64,000 nucleotides of DNA from Owenia fusiformis. Its lineage: Eukaryota > Annelida > Polychaeta > Sabellida > Oweniidae. The notes beneath the pieces are model-generated. The model saw only the letters and a list, made by a program, of their open reading frames with translations. It had not been told where the DNA came from and searched no databases. Positions 24,712-36,613 of the stretch are shown here, in pieces (position 1 is the stretch's first letter; each line of letters begins with the position of its first letter). Location: NCBI GenBank assembly GCA_903813345.2, contig CAIIXF020000002.1, positions 5,496,001-5,560,000 of the forward strand, written 5' to 3'. The translations under genes were made by a program, and so were the position numbers.

Positions 24712-27700
24712 GTTCATAAATAATTCCGAAGCAATAGAAATGACGTGGTGTGGCTTTTTACATCCATCAATAAAAAGTTCAGAATGACTGGCAATCAACA
24801 CCTTGGTGCTCTCATGGCATGTTAAGAAACATCCCCGTGGAATTCTAAATGGACTATTGTTCATTAAATTCCAAAATATTGAAGCAACTCTGTCAATTTG
24901 CTGTAAATATATAGGACATTATTCCCTATTGATGTGAGGTTTGCGTGAAACCAAAATTAATTAATTTAGAGTTTTAGTTATCTCAGAATGACTTTTCAGT
25001 TTCGTCTGTCTGTTGAAGTCATTCACGCAATATTTGTTCATTAGTTGCGTCTTAAAATATTACTTCAGAGAGATAACGAGATTGATTCTTGTCATGATCG
25101 TGCTTTTATATATAATTGTAAAGTAAAGATTTAAACTTATTTTTGGTAGTTAGTGGAAATATTTCTAGGTTTAGCGCCAATCGAAACATTGCTTTGCTAG
25201 TAGTAACTTGTGAAAGAAAAAATGTTTCTACATACTCGCAATAATAGCATATAAAGTTTGGTTATTTTAGTTAAGACTAATTATCCTTAAATTCATTTAA
25301 ATTATGTTTTCTCACTGAATGGATACGCCATTGTTTTGATGCTTTTAATCTATCTATCCTATGTACTCCCTTTTGAATACCTCACCACATTGAGGTTATT
25401 TAATCTTCAACAATTGCATGACTACAGTATTAGCAGATTTCTTAGTCTCAGACCTGTTCATATTCATTAAACTAATTTCTGTTCCTTTATTAGTTAGTCT
25501 ACTCCATGGAAAAATGGTATCGTTTGGTGCTGAAATTGCATTATGGGATATGACGGTCTCGGAAGGAGGCTATACTCAGCGCCATTTTGTTTTCTCTAAA
25601 TGGAGACTTGGCTTATCAGTTAATTCATGGTTAATGGAGATATTGTACAGTGCCATTAGGTTACAATCCTGTAATGTAGTGATAACTAATTGAGTTAGGC
25701 AAAATAAGAGTAGATTCAAGATACAGGGAAAATAGAGCATTGTTTCTTTATCAACCGGTAAGAATAATGCTGCAATATCTTAGGCAGTCAAAAGAATAAG
25801 ACAATTTACATAACGTGTGTTTCCACACATTGGAGAGGTTAAGCTTTGCATATATAATCGAAACTGAACCTGTACGTATCACTCGACCATATACAAATTC
25901 ATGTAGCCTTCTCATATAAATAGCCGTTCAAATCCAGTGTTTGTTTAGACTACACCATAGCGTGTAATGATTCTATAGTATGTCATTGATGCGGTTTTAT
26001 AGCTGGTTTTCTAATACATATTTTAAACGAGCTCGTTTCGTAAGATTTTTGGCGCTAAATCATGCATGACATACATCATCGTGTTCAGCAAGAATTCAAC
26101 TGTGCATCGAAATCAAAATTGACAGCATAGTGTTCAATAGACACGAGTAAAATGGTTCCCGTTGACCCAACGTCAAATATTCAAATCTCCCGTTCTAAAC
26201 CCGAAACTCTGAAGCTGAAAGAGTATCTGAAGTAGACTAAGCGCGCATAAAACTATGAGCGCTCGATACATTCCTTTGTTAATTTTTGTACTTTGCGTTC
26301 ACGGTTACGTTGTGAAAAACATCGTTAGCTTAACCTCTCCAGTATAAAGGGAATACTCCATTTTAAACATACGTGGAACATGCGCTCTTCTTAAATTTCC
26401 GCCTCTTGTTTATAATAGCTGGTCTAAGCACAGCATGAATGCTTGTACCTAGTTTAAAAAATCTAAAAGAGTAGCAACAAATGGATACAGACGCAATCAA
26501 GATATAATGCTATTACAAATTGCTTTCATTCAATTTATTTTAATCCCTATTATTATCTTTGGAAATCCTACCATAAACTGTCACTTTGTAAGACGATTAG
26601 GATATAATTTGTCAGAATTGTAATTTTTCTTTATCCATGTCTTAAGTTACATGCCCTTACGATTAAATTACATTTAATCCTAAATGAGTATTTTAATCAA
26701 AAGTCACAGTATCATGTGGACGAAAGACTTCCGAATTGTCAGATCCATTTTCAAAATATAAAATCATAGAGTTAAAACTGCTTTTTCAATCGTTTTGGAT
26801 ATAATAACAAGATTATCAACCTCTTTGTACCCTAAAATGTCCCCGGATTTTCATATTTATGATATTTATCATAAATATGAAATGTATTTTTACCATCGTC
26901 TGTTTGGCGCTGAAATTGCATTATGGGAAATGACAGTCTCAGAAAGAGGCTGATGACCAAATTGTGTAACATAATGTTAATCACCTTGCGAAACACCCTA
27001 AAAAGCATAAATCAATTAGGAATACCCGAGAACGATCATGCAATAAGGCTATACCCATCCATCCTTTGATTAACACTTTTTAATTTATTAACTCGCACAT
27101 GAAAAGAATTACTACACCCCTTGTAAAAATAGTTACGATATTTCGGTGTTTCGATTAAAAAACAGAAACTGACGTTTACATATAAAATATTATTCGCTGA
27201 TATTTTTACACGTTACATAAATGGAATGCGTATCTAGGAAAACGTGCATACTTTTTTCATCAATTGTACTCGATTGATTCGCAAGGTGTCGAACTCTAGG
27301 GAAATACTCCCATTTCCCAGAGCAGCACCATATATCTTGATTTCTAAAGTTACAGTCTGTGCTAGTCACTTTAAGTCATATTAATTACTACTCTAAGAGC
27401 AAAAGATTAATTCTAAAATACTCGAATGGAAATATTATTTGTGGTACATTAAATATAATCACTTCTACCACATGTTTGTTTTATTCCTGTATTCTGACCA
27501 AAGATATTAGCTTTTAATTAAACATATCCATGTCATACAGCATGGCTACACAGGAGCATTAAAGATGTTTAAGTCATCTTTAACAAAAAATTGACAGTTC
27601 GTTTGGGCATTTCAGAAACAAAAAGCTGATTAAAAATTGCTAAATGTAACTGTTTTTTTGGCTTTAAATATATTCCACCTCTAAAAATTTAAATCAATCA

Positions 27701-27984
27701 TTAGACAATGCAAATCCATAAAATAATCTACACCCACTGAACTAAACAATTCAGACACAAAAGTAAGGTTATTATATAAATTCTTATATGTAAAATGATT
27801 ATATGTAAAATCTGTCTAAGATCGTTCGCATTTCCATTTTTTAAATATATGGGTCAAAGGGAGATGTCAAATTCAGAACCGAGAAAATGTGTTCACATTA
27901 AGCGGTGTTCGGATTACAGAAGAGTTCGGGTATACAGGTTTCCACTGTCATTACGTTCTATTTCAATTGTAGATGCGATTTACA
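24712..27984. other. intergenic, nothing assigned except a dispersed repeat pair
   Basis: No supported gene. A segment of about 52 bp containing GCTGAAATTGCATTATGGGA occurs at about 25520-25573 and again at about 26904-26955 in the same orientation. A perfect palindrome with arms TTTCATATTTATGAT lies at about 26849-26882. Confidence 0.55.
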
Positions 27985-27989
27985 CCTTA

Positions 27990-28465
27990 ACACCTCCATA
28001 AATGGATCACCTTTCTCAAGAAGAGAACCATTGAACCTCTGTAAGTGGAACACTTTTCAAAGCCAAGTGGAAGCCACGTGTCCAGTGAAGACCCAGCAAC
28101 GGAACACCTTCAAAGTTCAATGGTGACCGATTGAATCTCTTTAAGTGGAACCCCTTTTATAAGTCCAGTAGAGACCCATTGAACCACTGTAAGTGGAACA
28201 CCTCTGTAAGTGCAACACCTTTCAAAGCCAAGTGGAAAACCTTTCAAGTGTCCAGTGGAAACCCCGCAAGTGGAACACCTTCACAGTTCAATGGTGATCA
28301 ATTGAACCTCTGTAAGTGGAACACCTCTGCAAGTGGAACACATTTCAAAGTTCAGTGGTGACCCATTGAACCCCTGTAAGTGGAACACCTCTGCAAGTGG
28401 AACACATTTCAAAGTTCAGTGGTGGTCCATTGAACCTATGTAAGTGGAACACCTCTACATGCAAC
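27990..28465 (+). repeat. minisatellite with ~60-bp composite unit
   Basis: The array is a patchwork of the motifs CATTGAACCTCTGTAAGTGG, AACACCTCTGCAAGTGGAAC and TTTCAAAGTTCAGTGGTGAC, repeated with length variation. The last two or three units (about 28290-28450) are the most regular. The short open frames across it reflect the repeat. Confidence 0.85.
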
Positions 28466-28479
28466 TGCAACACATTTGT

Positions 28480-30417
28480 TCTTAAGATCAGTCCATATTT
28501 AGGATTAATTCGCTCAGAGTCTACTTATTATGCTCACACTCCCGTACGCCCCTGTCGTAACACATGACCAAGGAAATGTAATAATGGTTGAAACTTTATG
28601 GATTTTTTGGTTCAGAAAATATCTACCCGACAGTGGATCATCCTTCCTAACTTTTTTATTTAACTAGATGTTCATATGCTTTTTTTCGATTTTTCTTAGT
28701 TTTGTTCTGATACACAAGAAATAACATATTTCACATCATCACTGTCTGCCAATAACACTATATTCTAATTATCCACATGACAGGGCCTGGTGAAACCTAA
28801 ACAAGATCTCAATGAAGCCAGATCGTGAATAGACCACAGGGACAGCAGATAATCCATAATGAACTTAACATAGCTTCCTAACAGGCCCTGAATGTGAATA
28901 ATGAAAATCTGCAACAACCAGAAGATGTCTACACGATTGAAGTTTGCTGGGATTTAAAGACAGTAAAATAAGACTTGACGCCTGAACAATTTGTTAATGA
29001 GAGACAGAGAGGTTTGTTGATCAGTTTTTGGGTGTTCTGGTTCAAAAAATGTCTAGTCTACTCCACAGAGGATAATCTTTCCAAGCGTATTTATTTAACC
29101 TAAACGACACTGTAGTAGACCCCGTGGGTGGGATATGAGCCTTACCCCCTCAGGAATTGACAGGCATGTACAGGCATCGCAGCATGCTCTAAGATAATAT
29201 TTGTTTAGATGGTTGGAGTTTGGCCTTTGATCATCATAATTTGGTACAGGGGTAGCCCTGTTAGTCTGGTTGTGTGACGTCTCATTTAGCCTACTGATAT
29301 TTGCAATGTTCCCTAACTAGGAGGGGAAACTACATCGTTCAGTTCGTTAAGTTTTTTTATTTAGATTTGCTTATAAGTCAAGACTAGGTAGGGAACAGTG
29401 ACTCTCATGTTGCCCTTTGTGGTTAAAATTTTTATAATATCGTGTGTCAATTCCATAAAGTTATATAATGGGAATACTTTACATAAATCAACTCCCTAAC
29501 TTTCATTCCCACAAAAAGTCAGTAGATAAAGAAAGTGTGCCACACACTATCGTTTATAGAGATGAATGGATTGAGCAATAGGAAGGCATAAAACAAAACT
29601 ATATTAACTGTTAACTGTTTGTGAGAGTCTGAAGGTGCATCTTGAGTTGTCTTCAGTCTTATGTCAAAGTGTTGTACATAGACATTTTGAAGTTTTCTAA
29701 AATGAAAGTATGGGAGGCTGAAAGAAAGCTCAGTACCACGGTGAGAATGGGTGGAACCGATTTTCTTTTTTTTTTGGGGGGGGGGGGTACTTTTTAGAGT
29801 GTGAGGTAAGCGCCAATACTATAGTCCAACATGACCCCTTTGTGCACAACCCTGTTGTACAGATGAACACGTCCCCTGGGTAGGGGATTAGATAGTCCTT
29901 ACTCACGACCTTACTATGTGCGAGCGTAGCGAAATAATCTGCCCGTAAGACATATAATGATGATCTAGGTTGCTGATTGTACGAATTAATGTAAATTGAT
30001 AAATGTAAACATATACTTGTATGCATTTGGAAATATAGAATTATAAAACGATACAAAAAATGTCAAAACGAAAGTTCTATACAACATTGATGATATAATT
30101 CACCCCATCCAAATATTCCTATTACATTAGAAAACATGTAATGCCTTTTGGACCTGGTTATGAGCTATAAATCCTATTCAAATCCACTGGGACTCAATAA
30201 AAGCACATCCCTATATACCTGCCCGTGTATTAAATATACATTTGGTCAATCTGTAGTAACGTACCTAGCTGGTAGCCCACTGCTAAAGATGAACGTTTTC
30301 TAGAATATCAACATATACATTTTAGTCATTTTGTTGTCTTCAGCTTCATTTATACCTATTATCCTTAAAAAGGCTAAATTTCATGCTTTCAAATATGTAG
30401 TTTTTATTTTATTTGCT
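28480..30417. other. intergenic, nothing assigned
   Basis: No gene or element recognised. A T-run passing directly into 12 guanines ends at about 29787, resembling another T/G junction ending at 43226. Confidence 0.55.
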
Positions 30418-30542
30418 ATGGTGGTGAATAAAATTAGCACCATAGATCAGTTATTGATGGAACTATCTTGTAGCCAAGACAGCGGAAAATGTAAAACTCC
30501 TCTGCCACCTGGGTCTGCTGAAAAACAGCCAGTCATTTCCTG
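30418..30542 (+). other. possible short coding exon, unrecognised
   Basis: An ATG with G at -3 and G at +4 opens a frame whose middle reads QLLMELSCSQDSGKCKTPLP and which meets a donor-like GTACGT after 125 bp. Composition is protein-like, but no partner exon was identified. Very tentative. Confidence 0.2.
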
Positions 30543-30627
30543 GTACGTTCTTAGAAAGGGATGTGAAACAATTCTATTTATATGTGATGTTACTTTTTAT
30601 ATATTCGGTTAACTATAACTATATGGT

Positions 30628-30706
30628 TACCCTTTGCATTCGTTCGACTTCGCTTCTTAAAAGAGAGCTTCGTCTTCAGTTTGTAACACTCTCCGCGCGC
30701 AGGGTG
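30628..30706 (+). mobile_element. 79-bp mini-element, copy 1
   Basis: The copy starts TACCCTTTGCATTCG and ends GCGCGCAGGGTG. It is about 85% identical by eye to the 78-bp copy at 33883-33960. The flanks CTATATGGT and TAGTATGGT share their last six bases, which fits a decayed 9-bp target duplication. Confidence 0.7.
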
Positions 30707-32534
30707 TAGTATGGTATTTTTTGGGCGATAAGAAACATTGCACAAACTGGTGCAATTTACAGACTGTAAAAATAAAAATGTTTAACAACAATATTGTATT
30801 AACTCTGTTTTTTAGATAGTTCCAATTTCATGACATTGATTTCGCATCTTCCTTTCGCAATGGTCAGCAGACAGTGAGTGATACAGAGACGTCTAATTAT
30901 ATTCCAATGACCCTCATCATGAGCTTACATTATCTTTACATTATCCAGGTGCAACAAAAATCGGCTTTGAATATCAACAGAATATACACCCCCGTTCAAA
31001 AGATTGGCAACCTTGTTTTCCCATTGTACAGCCTGTGCGTTTTTCCTGTTGGTGTTCCCAAACGTCGTGGGTGGAATGTGCATGTGTTTTATAACTAACT
31101 AGAGTTTATAGAGAGAACTGGATTATACTCTTTGAGACCAGCACGGTATATTTGACTAGTCATTTTTCTCATTTTTCAATGGCTAAGCTCAAATAGCATG
31201 CAATCGGCAGATATATATGCCCGTTTGTAAATAAAATAGTGTTCAAGGCACAGCAAGAAAATGATAAATATCACAACAAGTCTTAGGGATAAAAGCCACA
31301 GTACATTATCCAAAACTATGCTCTATGCCACAAATGAAAAAGAAAATAGTTATAACAAGCCATCAAATGAGAGAGTCGCGGCACTCTCTGCCACACCTCA
31401 AATGTAAGCTTGATTTTTGCAATACAAAGCACGTTCGTTCTATCTAACAAAAACATGAACCAGCCTGCACCACGTTACTTATAGGCTAAGCAAATGGGCT
31501 CATAAAAGGCCCAAACATCCCAAAAATTGCAACAGTTTTTAAATTAGTCTTATATTATGTATTGATATCAGTTGAAAAACATATCAAAAGTATAGAAAAA
31601 TGTATGCAGTGGACAAATATGAAATTTCACTTCCTAGGTACCCCCTACAACCCTACCCCAAAATTGAGTATTGGTAGGAAACAATTTTTTCTTCCCAAAT
31701 GGAATACTTTAGTCAAGTATTCAAGCTTTATTATGATAGATAACATATTCACAAATAATTATAATATTATTTTAATCATTTTTGAGACCAGTAATTGGTA
31801 ATTTGACCCCAAAGTATAACAAAATAGGCCACAAAACAGGCATGTTATCACATATCTATTTAGATATTTTAGGATCAGTTTGTCAGAAAAACATGAAAAA
31901 AATCATGGTGTTACATATTCATATGAACTTCATATTTGGAGAGTGTCAGAATTCTAACGTGTATACTTAGGAAGAAAAAAATTATTTCATTTTCATAGTT
32001 TTGCCCCACCCACTATAGGGGAGACTATAGTTTTGATGACTAACTCCCACAATGCATCACATTTGTGTTAGAGTTGACATCTAAATCATTTATATAGGCT
32101 TGTCATCATCTAAAATACAAGTTTTGTGAAGGTTTATACCTTATTAATACGAAAAATAGGAATTATTAGTTGCACCAGGTGAAATGTTAAGGTGACCTCA
32201 CTTTTATTTGATGAATAATTACAAATCACCACTCTGATATTAGGGTATTTGATAACTACTCTATACTAGGCTTATCTAAATAATGTAAGTTGTAGTTTCT
32301 GTGCAATTTAATATTGTTTAAATTAAAATTATTAATTACAATCCGCAATTACAAAATTTGCATATATTTAAATTCATCAGGTAAATAAATCATCACATAG
32401 TACATTACTATGGAACTATCAATTGGATGTATAATGCTGTAGAAACGAATTTATGGTTATTAAACGGAATTTAAACTGATAGAGCACATTGAAATCTCAG
32501 ATATCTGGGGAGTCTTTGATTAATATAATTTCAG

Positions 32535-32897
32535 TGCGTAGGAATGATGGTAATTCTGTCTGTCAGGTTGGAAAACATTGAGTGTGCATGTGCTACATTC
32601 AGAATCGGATGCAGATATTGTGATTGTGAAAACTGTAATCCAAAGTGTCCAAACCTCAAATACAGTACTCATACAGATCTCCTTGTAAACATAAACTTCA
32701 ACATTTTCGTCAAACCTGAACCAAAAGCAGTAACCCAAGAAACAAAATGTTGGAATATCAATGAAATAAGATTGTCTTTTGTTTATCTTTTCTGGGGTGT
32801 GGCACCGCATTCTGGTTATACCTGGCATAGACAAGAAGCTATCATTGAGGCAGATAAAAAAGATAGAGTTCTTGAGAAAACAAGCGGTTGTTTTTAA
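32535..32897 (+). CDS. Cys-rich open frame, possible terminal exon
   Basis: After an acceptor-like AATTTCAG (to 32534) an open frame of about 120 codons runs to TAA at 32895-32897. The only Met starts are internal (32544 and 32547), which fits a 3' terminal exon better than a whole gene. The N-terminal half is cysteine-rich (RIGCRYCDCENCNPKCPN), the middle has LLVNINFNIFVKPEP, and the C-terminal end is charged (EADKKDRVLEKTSG). I do not recognise the family. The frame lies between the arms of the 4.7-kb inverted repeat and ends just before a foldback element, so it may belong to a transposon or be a captured host exon. Confidence 0.4.
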   Translation, partial: CVGMMVILSVRLENIECACATFRIGCRYCDCENCNPKCPNLKYSTHTDLLVNINFNIFVKPEPKAVTQETKCWNINEIRLSFVYLFWGVAPHSGYTWHRQEAIIEADKKDRVLEKTSGCF

Positions 32898-32918
32898 ATT
32901 ACCAAATGGGTCGTTTCG

Positions 32919-33360
32919 GTAACAAAATGTCTAAACGTCGAAGGTACGATTTTTCTTTTTTCTTTTTTCACGCGTTATAGGCAGAATCCCCACGATGTTT
33001 TTTCTTACAATCGTGATCGTGTATCAGTATCATATGTTTTAGAAAATGTACATGTTTGCGCAAAAATAGCTCAGAAGACAACAGAATTGTTGATTTAATT
33101 CCTTACTTAAGTTACATAAACGATTTGGGTCAAAAGTGCAGATCTTAACTGTTTATCGAAATACCGTTTATGTAACTTAAGTGAGGAATTAAATCGACGA
33201 TTCTGTTGTCTTCTGAACTATTTGTTCGCAAATATGTACATTTTTAAACACATAATACTGATACATGTTTGTGATAACAATGTTGTGGAAATTCTGCCTA
33301 CAACGTGTGAAATAAGGAAAAAAGAAAAATCATACCTTCGATGTTCCGACATTTTGTTAC
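32919..33360. mobile_element. foldback element, nearly perfect palindrome
   Basis: GTAACAAAATGTC at 32919 mirrors GACATTTTGTTAC at 33348-33360, and most of the sequence between them pairs: GAAGGTACGATTTTTC, the AGAAGACAACAGAAT block, and ACTTAAGTTACATAAACG. Each arm is about 210 bp with a loop of only about 20-30 nt near 33145. A related copy enters the right edge of the window at about 63820. Confidence 0.9.
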
Positions 33361-33843
33361 AACGTAAACAAGTAGAAAACCAGTGAAATGCAAGTAACTC
33401 TGTCATTGCAGAGGAACATGCTCTTTTATCAATTTATGGTGGAAAAATGGTGAAACCCTAAATGAACTTAGGCTTCAAAAATTCTATTAAAAGAGAGCAG
33501 CAAGATCTGAATTATTGCAGCCCCGTGTTCTTCCTCCAATTTCTGATGCTGCGGAATACCACAGTTATAGAGTGTACCATCAGATCCAGGAGTGGGAAGG
33601 AAATAAACTGCCTCCATTATAATTGGGCTGGGAAATAAGCAACGAAGCTTTTGTACCAATTGCCTAAATGCAGCTCCCCTCTCTCAGAGATCATCCATTG
33701 TGTGTGTAAGGCAGATTGTACTTCTATGAGATGTACTAGCAGAAAAATGGAATAATTGTTCTATGGCATGTAAGGTATGCAAAGGTATTTGTGCCTAATA
33801 CCTCCATTACTGATTATAAAAATAATGATGACTAAATAATGAA

Positions 33844-34188
33844 CACTGGCGGATCTGGGGGCCGCGCCCCCCCCCCTTGGGTTACCCTTTGCATTCGTTT
33901 GACTTCACTTCTTAAAAGAGAGCTTCGTCTGTAGTTTAACTAGACTCTGCACGCAGGGTACCCTTGGGTGGGCCCAGAAAAAATAGGGCCCGAAAAAGGC
34001 CTTAAGGCCCCGAAAAGTGGGCCTTTTTGGTCATAAGTGGGCCTTTTAAGGCCTTATTTTTTAATTACAGGCCACATTTTGAAGATAATGGGCCTCAATG
34101 TTTCAAAATTTAGGGTTTTAGGGGCCCAAAATTTTTTTTCCGCGCAAGCCCAGTTGTTTTTTCTCAGACTTGGTTCCCAGATCCACCC
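33844..34188. mobile_element. hAT-like MITE, copy A, with an insertion
   Basis: The left end CACTGGCGGATCTGGG and right end CCCAGATCCACCC are inverted and resemble hAT termini of the CAGGGGCGGATC type. Flanks ATAATGAA (33836-33843) and TTAATGAA (34189-34196) match at 7 of 8 bases. The body is rich in GGGCC and GGCCC words and carries the 78-bp element at 33883-33960. Confidence 0.75.
33883..33960 (+). mobile_element. 78-bp mini-element, copy 2, with 9-bp target duplication
   Basis: The element begins TACCCTTTGCATTCG and ends CACGCAGGGTA (6-bp inverted ends TACCCT/AGGGTA). It is inserted in the hAT-like MITE and flanked by exact 9-bp repeats CCCTTGGGT at 33874-33882 and 33961-33969. The second MITE copy at 34317 has the uninterrupted site, so the boundaries are directly visible. 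Confidence 0.85.
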
Positions 34189-34316
34189 TTAATGAAGTTT
34201 CGTGATAGACAAGTTTGTAACTGATTCTTGCCATATATGATGGTTAAGATTACAAAATTAAGGCAGCTTTTTGACAATGAACATAACGTAATCCAACCAT
34301 GCCCTGTATAAATTGA

Positions 34317-34525
34317 CACTGGCGGATCTGGGGGGGGGGCAGGGGCCCGCCCCCCCCCCCTTGGGTGGGCCCAGAAAAAAAATTGTGCCCTTATTGGGCC
34401 TCAAAATTTCAAAATTTGGGCCCACTTTTGGGTTTTTGGGGCCCAAAATTTTTTTCCGGAAGTTTTTTTCTCAGACCAGAAGTTTGGGCCCCCCCCCCCC
34501 TTGTTCGTTCCCAGATCCGCCCCTG
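34317..34525. mobile_element. hAT-like MITE, copy B
   Basis: The ends match copy A (CACTGGCGGATCTGGG and CCCAGATCCGCCCC). The GGGCC-rich interior is shorter, and there are C/G homopolymer runs near each end. Flanking ATTGA appears on both sides, perhaps a degraded 8-bp duplication. Confidence 0.7.
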
Positions 34526-34713
34526 ATTGACCAGGGATTTACTTTGTGTTACACTAGTTAACTCAGTAGGATTTATTAACGTAGAAACCTTTTCCTCATT
34601 AATTATTGAATTTCATCTTGAAATCCAATTCTTCAGTTGAACTTCTTCATTTCATTTCTCAATATTACTGTGTGGTTAAGAACACCTTAGTCAAAAGTAA
34701 CAATTTTTCCTTA

Positions 34714-35271
34714 ATACAGGGCAAGCCAAAAAGGTAACCCAAACAAATCTTAATAACTCAGTCCAGTCATCCTGCATGAGTTGAGTCTTAGTCAATGTAT
34801 TATCAATCTACAATCTACCCAATCTCAGTGATCTATCCCTAGTGGTCACGATTTTATGGCCATTTTATACCATGCCATGAAATATGGGTGTCATGCTTGG
34901 AAGCCAACTTGAACGTATCGTGCGTAGTTGTTCAAATCAAGAGCATAAAAATCTTGTGTTATGGCTCTCATCTTCATTCTTATCTCTTGTTTTAATGTTT
35001 CAAGTGTTGCTAGTATAGAAAAAAGGTCCACAGATAAAAAAAACTGGACTTGGTATTGATGTCCAGTCAGTTAGGCACATTTCGATATTTTGAGCACATT
35101 TTGGAAATGGCCATAAAATCGTGACTATTAAGGATAGATCAATGACACTTAGCAGAATGAAAGAACATTGAACAAGGTAATTGTGCCAAATATGATGTCA
35201 AACCCATGCTGAATGACTGGGTTATTAACAAACATTTGGTTGGGTTACCTTTTTGGCTCATACTGTATTAA
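34714..35271. mobile_element. MITE of ~558 bp with long inverted repeats
   Basis: TTAATACAG...GCCAAAAAGGTAACCCAA on the left is mirrored by TTGGGTTACCTTTTTGGC...CTGTATTAA on the right. Further inside, GATCTATCC and GGCCATAAAATCGTGA also pair across the element. The whole is an imperfect palindrome nested in the large inverted repeat. TA or TTAA could be the duplication. Confidence 0.75.
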
Positions 35272-36613
35272 TAAACTGATGTCAGGGACAGGGATATTTA
35301 ACATTTTGTTGCCTTTTCAAGGATATTTTTAGACCACTGATTCTACTTAATTTCTAACAAATCGTTCTCTGTTCTACCAGAAAAGGTATATTATGTATCA
35401 AATTGAATTTAAAAGGAAAAAAACATTTGATAATTTAGCAGTTATCAACTAAAAGTAGGGCTTCCCCTATATTTCACCTGGCATTTGCTGGTTTTTTTAC
35501 TTTTTTTACACAATCCTTTCCTGAAAACATCAAAAAACTGATTTCAGGACAAAATAAGCCTTTACAAATAATTTAGTTGTGCTAATGAGTTCAAATATGA
35601 CATATCTTTGAAGTAATTAATCAAAAGTTAGGTCACCCCAAAAGTGGGTGTGGTAAAATATTGAAATTTCAAATATTATTTTCACCCTCAATATTCACTT
35701 TATGACCCTGATACTTATCAAATACAATGGTCAGGTGTACAATAACCTCCTTGATTTTCTTCATGCAATTCAGATAAATTGATACAGATATAGATACATT
35801 GTTAAATTAAATTCGGGCTATTTGATGGCCTATTTTCAGATAATTGGGGCTAGAAATGCCAATTTTTGCACTCAAATAGTTGGTTAACAATTTTTAGTTG
35901 CTCTTATGTCAGTAAACTATCATAATATTACTCGTTTAGTTGACAAGAGCATTCCATTTTGAAATTAAAAAATATTTACAATCCCATACTCAAATTTGGA
36001 GGGGGGTACCTAGAATGTGACATTTCATATTTGTCCACTGCATATATTTTTCTATATTTTTGATATGTTTTTCAACTGGTATCAATATACAATATAAGCC
36101 TAATTTAAAAACTGTTGCAATTTTTGGGATGTTAAACTTCCATTTGCCTAGCCTATTAGCTCTATCGAAGCAATATCAATGACTCAAACACTATCCAGGT
36201 GACGGCCAGGCAGACAAACCTATTAGATTTGGGTTACCATGTTTCAGACTTAAGAATTTGGAATATAATATGGGGATAGGCATTGATACATGTAAGTTAA
36301 TGGAACAATGTGTTATATAGGACAGAGGTGGGGTGGAGGTAAGGGTCGTTGCCTAATCGCCATGGTTTGTCCGATATGTTCATATACACAAATATTCTAA
36401 CTTGGTATAGGTTTTTTCCAAAATAAATATTATCTGGTGGATCAACTTCTCGCCAAAAGAGTTTTGAAGCTATTTTGTTAGTTTTGGGCTTAAATTGTCT
36501 AATTTCTCAAACACGGGCCTCATTTCTAAAAATAGACCAGCATTGATTTTTTGAAAACGGGGCCATGTTGGATTACATTAGACGAAATTGCCCCCGTTTT
36601 GTAGTTGGTAAAT

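Larger units (their letters stand above)
31481..36156. mobile_element. large composite inverted repeat (~4.7 kb)
   Basis: A left arm at about 31481-32200 and a right arm at about 35470-36156 are diverged reverse complements. Matching blocks include the ends (TAGGCTAAGCAAATGG against CCATTTGCCTAGCCTA), CATCCCAAAAATTGCAACAG, the CTAGGTACCCCC block, and ACCAGGTGAAAT at the inner ends. Arms of about 700 bp enclose about 3.3 kb holding a Cys-rich open frame (32535-32897), a foldback element, two hAT-like MITEs and another MITE. It may be an old foldback or long-TIR DNA transposon, or two copies of one repeat in opposite orientation. The target duplication is not clear. Confidence 0.75.

Noticed and set aside
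30987-31011. Possible Tc1-type terminus (CACCCCCGTTCAAAAGATTG)
   Set aside because: It is preceded by TA and resembles the 48658 terminus, but there are several mismatches and no partner end in range.
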